64,000 bases of DNA from Xylona heveae TC161. Lineage: Eukaryota; Ascomycota; Xylonomycetes; Xylonales; Xylonaceae. Under the pieces are notes generated by a model. The model was given only the letters and a program-made list of their open reading frames with translations. It was not told where the DNA came from and did not search any database. The DNA lies in NCBI RefSeq assembly GCF_001619985.1, contig NW_017264195.1, positions 372,001 through 436,000 on the forward strand, read 5' to 3'. This document shows positions 23,701-34,564 of this stretch, piece after piece. The translations under genes were made by a program, and so were the position numbers. Numbering within the stretch: the stretch's first letter is position 1; each line of letters begins with the position of its first letter.

Positions 23701-23837
23701 CCGCTCTTTCGCACGCAGCAGCAACTCTCTCGCTACGGTTGTTCTGCCACCCTCGTTTGTTTGATATTTGATCCGACATCCTTTCGCTAGCATCGTTGCA
23801 AGTTTGCTTCTTCCTCCTAAGAGTATCCTTTGCAAAG
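20746..23837. other. 3.1 kb gene-free region upstream of the wall protein
   Basis: No coding segment I can support on either strand; open frames are short with random-looking translations. It has G-runs (20960-20975, 21690-21700), CTCCGTA/TACGGAG motif copies at 20827-20840 and 21253-21263, repeated CTCCCTAC units at about 22480-22505 and a T-run at 22970. It probably includes an unusually long promoter and 5' leader for the GPI protein; the last 200 bases are pyrimidine-rich. Confidence 0.5.
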
Positions 23838-26017
23838 ATGGTCAAGCTTTCTCTCGTTGCTCTGGCCTTGGCCTCTACCGCCCTCGCATCGGATGCCGTT
23901 GTGTATCCTCGATGGGACAATGCCACTTCCAGCGCCCCCACGGCCCCGACTGGACCAACTGGACCAACTGGACCAACTGGACCAACTGGTCCTACAGGCC
24001 CTACAGGTCCTACAGGCTCGATTGGCACCGAGACGCTCACCACCTACACCACCGTAACGACCTGCCCGGTGACGAGCACCTTCACCTCTGGCACTTCTAT
24101 CGGCATCACCACTACTCTTACTACGTCAACCTTGACCGTGACCAGCTGCAAGGGTGGATGTACCAAGACTACTCCGACCTCTTCTGCCACGCCTCCGCCC
24201 GTCACCAGCTCCAGCAGCTCGTGGAGCTCCTCTGTGGTCCCGCCCCCGCCAACTACCAATGTCACTTCTACTACTTCTACCCCGGCGCCCGTGTCCAACA
24301 GCACAACTACCACCCCGCCACCCGAAACTGAGACACTGACCACCTATACCACGGTGACTACCTGCCCAGTTACAAGCACCTTTACTTCTGGCACCTCAAT
24401 TGGCGTCACCACTACCCTGACTACCTCAACCCTCACCGTCACCAGCTGCAAGGGCGGATGCACCAAGACTATCCCCCCCACGACCACTCCTCCGCCGGCC
24501 ACGGAAACTGAGACTACCTACACGACTGTGACAACCTGCCCGGTTACCAGCACGTTCACTTCTGGTACCTCAATTGGCGTCACCACGAGCTTGACAACCT
24601 CCACAATCACTCTGACGAGTTGCAAGGGCGGATGCACTAAGACCGTAACTCCCACGACTACTTCTCCCCCAGCAACGGAAACTGAGACGACCTACACGAC
24701 TGTGACAACCTGCCCGGTTACCAGCACTTTCACTTCTGGCACCTCAACTGGCGTCACCACAAGCTTGACTACGTCCACCATCACTCTTACAACTTGCAAG
24801 GGCGGCTGCACCAAGACCAGCGTCCTCCCCACGACGCCAGTGCTGCCAACCACGACCACCGCGCCCTGGAGCAACACCACCACTACCAAGCATCTTACTA
24901 CTGCTCCTTTCACCAACAGCTCTGCTGTCGTGCTTCCCACCACCTCTTCGGTCAAGAGTTACGGCAACACCACGATCACAGTCATCCCCACGACCACTAG
25001 CCCCCAGGTAAGCTACTTTTGCCCCCAGCCTTAGAAAAACGGCATGAATATAGGATTGAGCTGATTCCCCCCCCGCAGACTACTGTGACTCAGGTCACCA
25101 CCGTCTACACCACCACTTGCCCTATCACTACCACGACCACTTCCTCTGGTACTGTCATCCCGGTGACTACTTCGACTGTCTCGACTGTCACGAGCGTCTA
25201 TCCCACCACTACGTTGATTACTCCCACCATTACCAAGACGCTCTCACCGGTAAGCCCATGCAATTCTTTCATTTAACATTATCGTCAGTTAAGACTAACA
25301 TTTCGACCGTAGTCGACTACACCAGTTCACACTACCGAAGTGATTACCACGTCTTACGTGACTACTTGCCCTGTCACTACCACCACGAGCAAAAGCGGCA
25401 CTATCATCACTACAGTCTATCCTACCACCTCTACCGTGAGTACCGTGAAGACCACTAGTTACCCCGTGGTTCCCACCTCTACCTCCGTCGAGGTGGCCCC
25501 GACCTCGCCTTCCTCGATCGCCTACACCACGGCACTGACCGTCATCACTACCACTACGTGCCCGGTCACCTACTCGACTGTCACACATGGCTCTTCAACC
25601 TACTCCATTCCCATTACCCTGACCTCGACCTTCTCCTACACATCGGTGGCCAGCTCGCCAGCGAGTAGCGTTGCTCCCACCTTGTCTTCCGCGGTTCCCG
25701 CAATTCCGGAAACCTCGACCCACGTGGAGAGCACTACCCCTGTCGAAACCGTTGCCCCTGTGCCGACTTCTGCCATTCCTGAGGGCAGCTCCGCCACTGT
25801 TAATCCGGTCACCGCCTCTTCTGAGGCTCCCAGCTCTGTAGCTTCCTCTGCTACTGTTGGCCCGGTCACTGCTTCTTCTCAGGCTCCTAGCGCTACTACC
25901 AGCACTGCTCCAAGCTCCACCACCTCTCTGCCAGCTCAGTTCACCAACGCCGCGTCTGCCAACAAGCCTGCGGTGGCTGTTCTCGCTGGTATCGTCGGTC
26001 TGATGGTCCTGGCCTAA
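23838..26017 (+). CDS. GPI-anchored Ser/Thr-rich cell-wall protein with four internal repeats
   Basis: Exons 23838-25007, 25079-25249 and 25313-26017 give about 681 residues; both introns are in phase 0. Residues 1-17 are a signal peptide (MVKLSLVALALASTALA). A collagen-like run of Gly-Pro-Thr triplets (about eight, residues 38-60) follows. Then come four near-identical units of about 47 residues: TTYTTVTTCPVTSTFTSGTS, a Thr-rich middle, and SCKGGCTKT, each with three conserved cysteines. More diverged TTCPxTxTT units lie in exons 2-3. The rest is Ser/Thr/Pro-rich and likely O-mannosylated. The C-terminus (FTNAASANKPAVAVLAGIVGLMVLA) is a GPI-attachment signal, with a small-residue omega site followed by a hydrophobic tail. 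A role in wall structure or adhesion is inferred from architecture; no enzyme domain is present. Confidence 0.92.
23949..24016 (+). repeat. Nine-base coding tandem repeat encoding Gly-Pro-Thr
   Basis: Units ACTGGACCA (several perfect copies), then ACTGGTCCT and ACAGGYCCT, encode consecutive Thr-Gly-Pro. The first copies are identical at DNA level, indicating recent expansion. Confidence 0.92.
24028..24818 (+). repeat. Four direct repeats of about 140 bp within the wall-protein gene
   Basis: Copies start near 24028, 24325, 24496 and 24673 and encode the ET-x-TTYTTVTTCPVTSTFTSG ... CKGGCTKT unit. Copies 3 and 4 are closest in DNA sequence, suggesting recent duplication or conversion. Confidence 0.88.
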
Positions 26018-26725
26018 GTGCTCAATAATTTTTCACTTCTGACGTAATCATGAATTTATGATCTCGAGCTTGGCCCTCATCGAGATCGCCGCTCCTTTCA
26101 ATGAACCCCAAAGGAATGTCTATAGGAAAACAATGTCCAAAGAGAATCTCTTTTTTTTTTCTTTCTTTTCTTCTGATACCTTTTGATTGAGGCTATTTTT
26201 TCCCTTATTGGAGAATAATGTGATGGTAATTGGATATGCGATCTAAATATAATTCGATTTTCACAAGGCTAGGTTTTGGTCAAGATCAATGCACATGTCA
26301 CAATTATGGAAATTATAAAAAAAAAAAATACTAGATTTTGGCAGTTGAAAATATAATTCGTAACCATATGTCGGGCTTTTGCAGATCGACTAGATGTCGT
26401 CGACGTGCCTTGTATATTTCCAAATTTGATTGTCTCGAGAGCATGTTTGACAGAGGTTGGATTAGTGCTATAAAGCACAAATTTGAGTGATGGAGCCTAT
26501 CAATTGGGAGATAAAATGTGCCCCGGGGCCCACTTGTGGTCGTGGTTGGTTAAGACTATGGCTCGGTAAATTCCGCCCCGCCCCGGAAGGCGAAACTAAA
26601 AAAGTTACAACTTTATCCGAATTGAGAAAAACATCGCTTTGCGGGCGCAGTTAAACACTGAGCACCGCAGTTATCTTTACTCTACTTATTTTTACTCATA
26701 TCTTAGCTGCTATTGTCGTTGCAAA
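26018..26725. other. Intergenic, wall protein 3' end to SDA1
   Basis: AT-rich, with T- and A-runs at about 26150-26165 and 26318-26329. The SDA1 promoter part is GC-richer (26520-26590) and includes a GCCCCGCCCCGG-like stretch. No gene. Confidence 0.5.
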
Positions 26726-29470
26726 ATGGGGAAGCGCAAGGTTGGAGCGCTCGAAAAGGTCGAGGCTGATCTGTGAGTTTGCACCTTTTGCTGCATTAAT
26801 ACTGGCGATGTAGAGAAGGAATATTTGCATCGGACCAAATAACGCTTTCTTCGTCTTTTCTAAAATCGCATTTCTAGGCCGAATTTGCAACATAAGATTA
26901 GAAGGGACCCGGTGTACGTATACTCCCGAGAATTCGGACAAGGCTTTTGGGCCGCGGAACATCTTATTGATAGAAGTGAAGGTCATACAAGGACGATTTT
27001 GCCAGTCAATACCACCAATATGAAAGTCATCGAGAGATTTTCATGCGCGCGCCAGGCTCTGCGACTGATGCGGGCCTCATATCTCTCCGAGAACTTATTG
27101 ACTTCGTGGCGCACGTTGCGGACTGTTATCCCGAGATTACTAAATCCTTCCCCGAGGATTTGATGAACCTGATTACACTTCATCACACGGACCTGGAACC
27201 TGAACTCCGAGAAAAGATTGTGGGAAGCTTAGTGCTTCTTCGAAAGAAGGATGTGATTGACTCGTCAGCGTGAGTATCTTGCGTATCTTATCGGTTGCTT
27301 GCGAGGATTCTAAATTTCCCTGCTCTAGCCTCCTTCAGACTCTTTTCCCACTTCTCACGACCACGCCGAGCAAATCCCTTCGAGCGCTGCTCTTTCAAAA
27401 GATTCTATCTGATCTTCGGTCTTCCAATGCCAAGACCAAGAACCACCGCCTCAATCGCACGATACAGACTGTCTTATTTAACCTTGTTGTATCCGATCGC
27501 ACATCGTCAAAAGGCCTTTGGGCAGTCAAGTTGACAAGAGAGCTATGGAAGCGGCAGATTTGGACAGACTCCAAAACGGTGGAGATTATGAAGGAGGCTA
27601 GCTTGTCGGATAACGAAAAGGTTATCCTGGGCGGTGTCCGGTTTTTCCTTGGCGGCGACAAGGAAAGAGAAGAGTTGGCGGAAGAGGAAAGTGACGATGA
27701 ACCAGACATTGACATGGGCAAGTTGAGGCATCAGGCAGGCATCAACAAGAAGACCAGAAAGCAATCTAAATCACTCGAAAAGGCGGCAGCGACGGTGAAG
27801 AGGGTACGTGCATCTTATGCTTGGGGGCTTTCCCATGATTTCCTATAACAGCCAACTGACTAGTATCACCACAGCGAGAGCGCAAGAAGAATCAACCCCA
27901 CCCCTTGAACTTCTCGGCGCTTCATCTTCTCCACGATCCTCAGGGATTCGCAGAGACACTTTTCCAGAAGCACTTACAGAACACAAAATCCAAGCTCAAC
28001 CTTGAGCAAAAGCTTCTCGTTCTGCAGCTTGTTTCTCGTCTTGTTGGTCTACACCGACTTACTGTTATCAGCTTATACTCCTACTTCCTCAAGTACGTTA
28101 TTAAACCTAGCATTTCCCAGCTTTTCAACCCTTGATCAAGGAATCCAAGAACTAATGTATCTAACAGATATCTCACGCCTCGCCAACCATCTGTCACTTC
28201 ATTCCTAGCCTCGCTTGCCCAGTCCACACACTCTCTCGTCCCGCCTGATGTCCTCGAGCCACTGATCCAGAAGATTGCCAACGAGTTCGTTTCCGAGGCA
28301 GCAGCCGCAGAAGTCGCCTCAGCCGGTCTCAACGCGATCCGTGAGATTTGTGTTCGACAACCTCTCGCCATGAACGAAACCTTGTTGCAGGATCTAGTCA
28401 TGTACAAATCCAGCAAAGACAAGGGTGTCATGATGGCCGCAAAGGGACTTCTCAGTCTGTACCGAGAAGTTGGCGCCGACCTTTTGCGCAAGAAAGACCG
28501 AGGCAAGGCCGCAACCATGGAACTTAAGCTGGGCGAGCGCAAACAGCGCCGGTTCGGTGAGGAGGACATTGGCGGCATCGAAGGCCTCGAACTCCTAGAG
28601 GCATACAAGGAAGAAGAACGCAAGCGCAAGCGCGAAGCCAAGGGCCTCCCTGCTGACGCAGGCGCCGACGGAGAAGGCAACGGCGACGGCGACGAAGAAG
28701 AAGAAGAAGACGAAGACGAAGACGACTGGGGCGCCTGGAACATTGAAGACGAGGAGGACAGCGACGACTCCGGCGGCTGGATCAACGTCGAATCCGACGG
28801 TGAAATCGACATTAGCGACTCGGACTCTGACCGCGAAACCAAACCCTCAGCCGCCAAAAAGGCCAAGCTCGACAAGAAAGCCAATCCAGCTGCTCGCGAC
28901 GTCGACGTCGACGGCGCCGCCGCAGAGGAAGAAGAAGAAAACGCAGACGCAGAAGCCGAAGCCGAAGCCGCCCGCCAACGCGTCCTCAACCTCGCCACCA
29001 CCCGCATCCTCACGCCCGCCGACCTCGCCAAGCTGCAAGAACTCCGCACCCAGGCCTCCGTGTCCAAGCTCCTGCCCGAAACCCAGCGCCGTCTGCACGC
29101 CGCGGCCAAAATCCAAGCCGCCGCCGCCGCCAGCCACAACCGCCACGTGGACGACCCCCTGACCGCCGCGGAAATCGAAGGCCTCGCCATGCTCTCGCAC
29201 AAGCAGGACAAGGAGTCGCGCGACGCGGCCGTCAAAGCCGCCAAGGGCGAGCGCAACGAACATAAGTCCTCGGCCGCCCTGCGCAAAGAGAAACTCCGCT
29301 CCCAGGGCAAGAGCACGACGAATAAAGAAAAGGCGCGCAAGAAGAACTTCCTCATGACCCTCGGCAAAGCGCGCTTTAAGCAGAAGCGCAGTCTTGTCGA
29401 GACGCAGAAGGTGCTCAAGGGCCATGTGGAGCGGTCGAAGAGAGGCGGGCGCCGTGGAAATAATGGGTGA
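26726..29470 (+). CDS. SDA1: SDA1, 60S ribosome biogenesis/export factor
   Basis: Six exons: 26726-26772, 26878-26913, 26982-27269, 27329-27803, 27875-28092 and 28168-29470, about 788 residues. Junctions rebuild VEADLPNLQHKIRRDPVSYK, KDDFASQYHQYESHREIF, DSSALLQTLFPLL, KRRERKKNQPHPLNFS and YFLKYLTPRQPSVTSF, all matching SDA1. Exon 2 is only 36 nt. The N-terminal half is the helical SDA1/NUC130 region. The C-terminal half has highly charged acidic tracts (about residues 520-570) and ends with the conserved basic block KARKKNFLMTLGKARFKQKR and an RGGRRGNNG tail. SDA1 is an essential nucleolar protein that binds pre-60S particles (with NUC1-type GTPase and Rix1-Rea1 stages) and is required for 60S export and passage through START in yeast. 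It is close to yeast Sda1 in length (767 residues). Confidence 0.96.
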
Positions 29471-30023
29471 TTGTACCTTGTCTTTGTTTTGTCCCCGTTT
29501 TTAAACTACGTACCTCCTTTATGCGCTTTTAGAATTGTCGTTGTTGACTAGAAAAAGTCTTGGTACGGGTTAAGTCTAGATTACTTTACTCATTGTCATG
29601 CCTTTCTTTTCTTTTCTTTTCTTTTTCTTTTCTTTTCTTTTTCTTTTCTTTGGTTCGGTTTTTCTCCTATGGTAGAATGATTGAATTATTGGCTGGGCGG
29701 TGTCTTTTGAAATGTTACATCTTTTTTTGCGTATTCGGCATTGAATACAAACTGCAGTGACTACTCTGTTGTTCCCAATTTTTCTCTATAGATCTATTTT
29801 GTCATTCCAAGCGAGTCAAAAAACAATGAACACTGAAAAAAGAGTACAATGAAAAACGTCAAACACAAAAGATGGAATAGGTTGAGTGTCATGTGCGATA
29901 TATTGCCCCGTGAATCTAGATCAGGATATAACGACGGAGGATAAATGAAGATAAATGTAAAGACCCGTGATATAGTGACCAGGATAAATGAACATAGATG
30001 TAATGATCAGGACATAACTAATA
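29471..30023. other. Convergent 3' region of SDA1 and the permease
   Basis: Contains a TTTTC-rich microsatellite at about 29600-29652, then AT-rich sequence with ATAAATG repeats (29943-30000). No gene. Confidence 0.55.
29600..29652 (+). repeat. (TTTTC)n microsatellite
   Basis: About ten TTTTC/TTTCTT units in the SDA1 3' flank. Confidence 0.85.
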
Positions 30024-32394
30024 CTAAGCCCCATTCTCGAGTTTCTTCGCTGCTAATCCGCTTTCGCCTTCATCATTGTCGCTGCTGCCCTTGACGTGGA
30101 CAGGCTCGACGCCTTCAACCTTCATCCCTTCATCGGCAATCGCGCGTTGTTGCTCCTCGCTCAAGTCGTCAAGGTTGAGCGTCATTTTGGGACCAGTGAA
30201 CCATTTCCGTGCGTCGATAAAGTAGTACAGCAGAGCGCCTCCCCAAACGGCGCAGTTGATGACGACGGTATAGTTCATTGTATCGGCTGTAATGGTCAGC
30301 TTTTATTGTTATATAAATAGGAAAGAATGATAGATAGGGGGATCATGAGAAGAGAAGATGAAGAGAAGAAGAAAAGAAGGAGAAGAGGAGGGGAGGGAAA
30401 AAAAAACGTACGCGTTGGGTTGGGCCCGCCGGTGGGAAACATGCTGAGAATGATGCCAAAGACAAGAAAGGTGACTGCTAGCCAAGCAATCGGCAGACTG
30501 AGTTTGTCGCCCGTATATACTGGGCCGGGCTTAAATTTGTCTCTACCGAACAGAGCGCGACATAGAATGGGCGTGCCCCAGGCGACATTGTTACCTGCGA
30601 CGGCCAATGAGAAGAGCGCTTGTGCGGCGGCGGCATCAATGAGGGAGAGAAGGCCGAGGACTGCTGCCAGGAAAGCGCAACCCCAGACTGTCCGAAGCGG
30701 GATATAGCCGAATCTTTTGGAGATAGGGCGGAAGAAGCTGCTAAAGGGAAGAGCACCGTCGCGGGAGAACGCCCAGCTTTGACGAGAGCACGCGACAATC
30801 TGTGATGGTCAGGTAAGTATGGGGTTTATCTCAGCAACTTGGGATGGGATGTTCTCCAACCATTGAAAGGCCCATCAGGAATTGCACAAATGTAAGGATA
30901 GTCATGAGGCCGATAGTGCCCTTCTTGCCAATAGCATCGTAGTATATCTGTATGATGATTAGTATTTGATGGACAAGAAATGAATTGGTGTGTCAAGAAA
31001 GACATACTTGGGCCATGGGCTGTCCAAATTTGCTCCCGAGGACAGCTTCAAGGTCTGGATTGATGCAAGCAGCCAAGGCAATCATAATGATGAATCCAAA
31101 GAACCAGCAGGATCCAATAGACATTAAGATACCATATGGCACTGCCTTTGTAGCATTTGCGGCCTCTTCGCTCATGTGCACAGCCGAGTCAAATCCACCT
31201 AGTCCAGTCAGAAAAATCAATAATAAATTGTCAGGTTTGGATTTTCATACCAATGACCCAGATCGGTGATAGCCATGACAACATGAAAGCCCAACCAGTC
31301 GGCCTATTCAATGCTTAGTACAAGTATGATAAACTACAGCCAATATTTTCTTAGGGGCTTACCATGTCGTGAGGTTTTCCATTTGCCCAAAGATATAGGC
31401 GCCAGAGTTGCGTTCTCCTGAATGCCTCTTACCAACCGGCAGAGCGATAATGGTGGCCGCGATAAGGATAAAGTTCATCACGACAAATGCAGTCTGTAGC
31501 TTTCCCATGACTTTTGAGAGTGTGGATGCAAAAATGCCGTGTAAAAGCACAATTGCTAAAAAGACACAATACACTTCGCCATTTGTCGGAGACCAGTTGC
31601 CGTCCTATTCAATGTTAGTGCAGTCCGAGGGGGCTATGATCATAGATCAGATGACGAATTACCTTTGCCACGACGACAATGGAGAGGAGCATCAAACTTG
31701 CTCCATCTGTGCCATGATGAGAAATCGTACAGTCGATTGAGCAAAGTCCTCCGACCAATCCAAGTGTATTGCTGTAGCCAACAAGAAAACTCAGAGGATT
31801 CTTAAACCTCGGCGAAGCAAAGTAATGCGTCCACCAATACAAACCACCAGATGTAGGCATAGCTGATCCGAGGTCGGCCTATCGTTCGATTGAAGAATTA
31901 GTATAAGAATAAAAGTCCGAAAACCTACTTTTAGACATACCATTGCAAGACCGACTACAAAAATGAAAGCGCTAGCAACAAACCACCCCTGTGTCCGCTT
32001 AGTATCTGTATTGACATGAACAATTGAATCATATGCGCGTACCCAAACCATTCCTACCGGCCCTGCAGGGATCGTATATGCCAGTGTACTTGCAATAGAT
32101 GGGAGTAGACCCATGATACCTTTTTAGAGAACTGTCAAAATGGCGCATATCTCAATTACCCATGGTGGACGTACTGAAAGCAATGCCAAAAACCTCAATC
32201 ATGGTAAAGTTTCTCCGTAGTTCCTGCTTATATCCCAACTTTGCTGAGTTTCGTCAGCAATCTCCGCAAGGCTAATACCTGTCGTCAAGACAATAGTTGA
32301 ATATACCGAGCACGTCCGCATCGTCGCTTGCATCAGCACCCACTGGTGCTGAGCGAGTATCATAACCAGGAGGATCTGTTGCCATGGATGCCAT
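30024..32394 (-). CDS. GABA/polyamine-type amino acid permease (APC superfamily, UGA4-like)
   Basis: Minus-strand exons: 32307-32394, 32175-32243, 32043-32119, 31941-31988, 31663-31878, 31363-31604, 31251-31303, 31008-31198, 30861-30947, 30412-30799 and 30024-30286, about 573 residues. Junctions rebuild DVLAKLGYKQELRRNFTMIE, IAFSIMGLLPSIASTLAY, VWGWFVASAF, AMADLGSAMPTSGGLYWW, LTTWPTGWAFMLSW, IGGFDSAVHMSEEA and RQSWAFSRDGALPF. These are hallmark blocks of the fungal GABA permease group. About 12 membrane spans are expected at the plasma membrane, importing GABA or related amines. Exon 5 contains an extra 24 nt (31707-31730) with GT/AG ends inside CSID...GASLM, exactly where relatives read straight through; I keep it in frame here. 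Three GATAAG sites lie upstream, hinting at nitrogen control. Confidence 0.92.
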
Positions 32395-33161
32395 AGTGAT
32401 AGGGAAAAATTATTAATTGATCTTGAAGGCAAATAAAGACAGCGATCCTGGGTTGTGGTTCAGAAAAGAGCTGCATGGGGTATTTAAGATGCAGGTTTCA
32501 TGCGTGGAATCGAGATGCATTCCCAGGAGTGGCCAATGGGTCAGGCTACTGGGGTGCGACGGCGCACTCTGAGTGGCCGTATGGTCCGCGATAAAGTTCA
32601 TGGTGGAGATAATCAATCGATAGACATGGGGAGAGAAAAGCACAGAGAACCGTTATTATAATAATGTGACCATTAAGAACGTGGATGGATGTGCTGTTTT
32701 CTTCAGCCCGGTCTCCTGACTGCGGGAGAGAAAGATAAGCCCAATATCCGGAGGTCTTCCCTTTGGAGCTAAAAATTGAAACGTCAGGTTAGCTGGCAGA
32801 GCTAGTTAATTATATGATAGAAGCAATTATAGCGAACCAGGGACCGTCCGAGGGAAGTCCGACAGGAGGCATATACAGCCGTCAAAAGGATGTACCTTCT
32901 TGTTAGGGCTGGTGTAACTGATAAGCTTTATTTGTTAATACTGGGTCTCATGGACGGAGGGGAGGGCTGGACATTGTTGTCGTTGTCGTTGCTGCTGGGA
33001 CTGTTGATAAGGGTCAACAATGCACTGATAGCTACGGTTACCTAAGTGTGTATTCTACCCCCACTACGGCTAGCTACAAGCTCAAATTGTGCAATAATGG
33101 TATTTGCATGACAACAAGCAAGTTTGTACAGCTATTGAAAACCATTAAAATCAACGTCATA
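32395..33161. other. Divergent promoter, permease (-) / prefoldin 4 (+)
   Basis: 767 bases without a gene. Holds three GATAAG sites (described separately), a TTGTCG-type short repeat (32974-32992) and GGTCAACAA-type spacer. Confidence 0.6.
32733..33011. promoter_or_regulatory. Cluster of three HGATAAG sites (candidate AreA/GATA-factor sites)
   Basis: AGATAAG at 32733-32739, TGATAAG at 32919-32925 and TGATAAG at 33005-33011. More HGATAR matches lie closer to the permease start (around 32393-32402, 32589-32594, 32616-32621). AreA/Gln3-type GATA factors bind HGATAR and activate nitrogen-scavenging genes such as GABA permeases. The link to this permease is inferred from position and gene type. 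Confidence 0.55.
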
Positions 33162-33769
33162 ATGCAGCGTCGAATGGTACGTCGCAGCCAGCACGGGGGT
33201 TCGAGCTTAGAAGAGACAGCAAAGCTTACCAATTTTGCAGCTCAGTAAAGAGGACGAGGCCCAGGGCGCCGGTGATGAAACAGAGGTCCGTAGAGAAGAC
33301 CAGGACAAGATCAACAAATTTAGCCGCCTGCACCAGCGAGAGCTGCTAATAGAGGAGGAGCTCAAAGCTAAGAACGTGCGTTCAAATATCGCTCTTTCTT
33401 CCCATCAATTGTGGCGATGAAAAAGACTCTTGCTGATATTGGAATCATTGCAGAAAGACAAAGAGGATTTGGAAGAAGTGTCGAATGAGCTTGAGCTAGC
33501 GGATGAGGAGGACTTTGTTCCGTGAGATTGGTTCCTCCAACATATCCAGCTCAAACCTCTAACAAATGTTTTATAGTTACAAAATGGGCGATTCCTTCGT
33601 CTCTCTGCCGGTACCCGAAGTCCAGACCCTCCTCTCGTCATCTACCGAAGCACTTGAGAAAGAGATCACATCACTAGAAGAAAAATTGGATTCGGTTCGG
33701 GAAGAGATGTCTGGGCTCAAAGTTGCTCTTTACGCTCGATTTGGTCGGAGCATCAACTTGGAAACTTAG
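33162..33769 (+). CDS. GIM3: Prefoldin subunit 4
   Basis: Exons 33162-33176, 33241-33375, 33454-33521 and 33577-33769 give 136 residues. The first exon is just 15 nt (MQRRM), and splicing gives MQRRMLSKEDEAQGAG. Two coiled-coil helices (residues about 20-60 and 100-130) flank the conserved beta-hairpin linker ADEEDFVPYKMGDSFVSLP, which is diagnostic for beta-type prefoldin subunit 4. The Gim/prefoldin hexamer delivers nascent actin and tubulin to the TRiC/CCT chaperonin in the cytosol. Length agrees with the family (about 130 residues). The gene is divergent from the amino acid permease. Confidence 0.95.
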
Positions 33770-34226
33770 ACGCCATAGACTTTGGATTCGCCACGAACAT
33801 TTCAATGACGGCCGCGAGCATCGGAAGAGAGAGGTGTCGCAAAACACCAAGGCCCTCACATCATTCAGGATCAGCTATTTTCAATGATACCAAAAAAAAG
33901 TTTCGTTTTAACCCATAGAGAATCTATTTCGCGCGAGACTTGAGAGATATGGTTGATGGAGATCCTAAAAGCATAAATCGACGCCACTATGTTCGCTTTG
34001 CCCAGACCATATTCGAAGCGCCATTTCGAAGTAATTGCAAACACGAATAATAAAAGCACCATGCCCCAACTCCGAAAGAAAACCCCTATACACCTTGTGG
34101 ATCGACGCCAGCGTTAAAGACCGCTCGCCAAGGCTCGCTGAACCGGTTGAATTCAAGTGAAGATGAACCATTCGCCATCACTGCCGTCGCATTGGTGCCA
34201 TAATTCTTGGCATTTTGCGTCTTTTG
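33770..34226. other. Convergent spacer between prefoldin 4 and the PY-motif protein
   Basis: 457 bases; short open frames without conserved character. Nothing further seen. Confidence 0.5.
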
Positions 34227-34564
34227 TCATATCTGGACCGGTGCAGGTTGCGCGTGTTCTATAACGCTTGTGTTACTCACGCCTTTTGGCACCGGCGGAT
34301 CCGCGCGGATAACATCCTCATAACTTGGTGGTAGGTGGTCATTGTTATCCAGGCCAGAAATGCGTCGCACTCTCCGCTCGTTCTCTGCTCTCATCTCTTC
34401 AAAATGCTCTTTCTCTTGAGCCTTCTTCTCCTTTCTCTTCCGCTTGAATGAACGGAGCCTATCAAATATAGTGTTGGTGAATGTGACATCAGAACGCCTC
34501 AGAGCAGAAAACAAACTTACTCGTCGAAAATAAGAAACACACATGCAAAAACAAGAGCGGCCAT
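34227..34564 (-). CDS. Small single-pass membrane protein with PPxY motif, function unknown
   Basis: Minus-strand exons 34521-34564 and 34227-34458 (62-nt intron starting GTAAGT, ending TGATAG) give 91 residues. Residues 1-14 (MAALVFACVFLIFD) are hydrophobic, forming a short signal-anchor. A strongly basic/charged helix follows (RSFKRKRKEKKAQEKEHFEEMRAENERRVRR, in two parts), and then LPPSYEDVI, a PPxY motif that binds WW domains of Nedd4/Rsp5 ubiquitin ligases. A short Pro-rich tail ends the protein. The layout resembles small transmembrane Rsp5 adaptors or endosomal cargo, but this is inference from motif and topology. The family is not one I can name. The hydrophobic stretch is short for a full membrane span, so anchoring is probable rather than certain. 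Confidence 0.65.

Noticed and set aside
28081-29418. Long minus-strand open frame of 445 codons
   Set aside because: It is the antisense shadow of the biased SDA1 coding sequence; its translation is Ser/Arg-rich noise and the plus strand matches SDA1 throughout.
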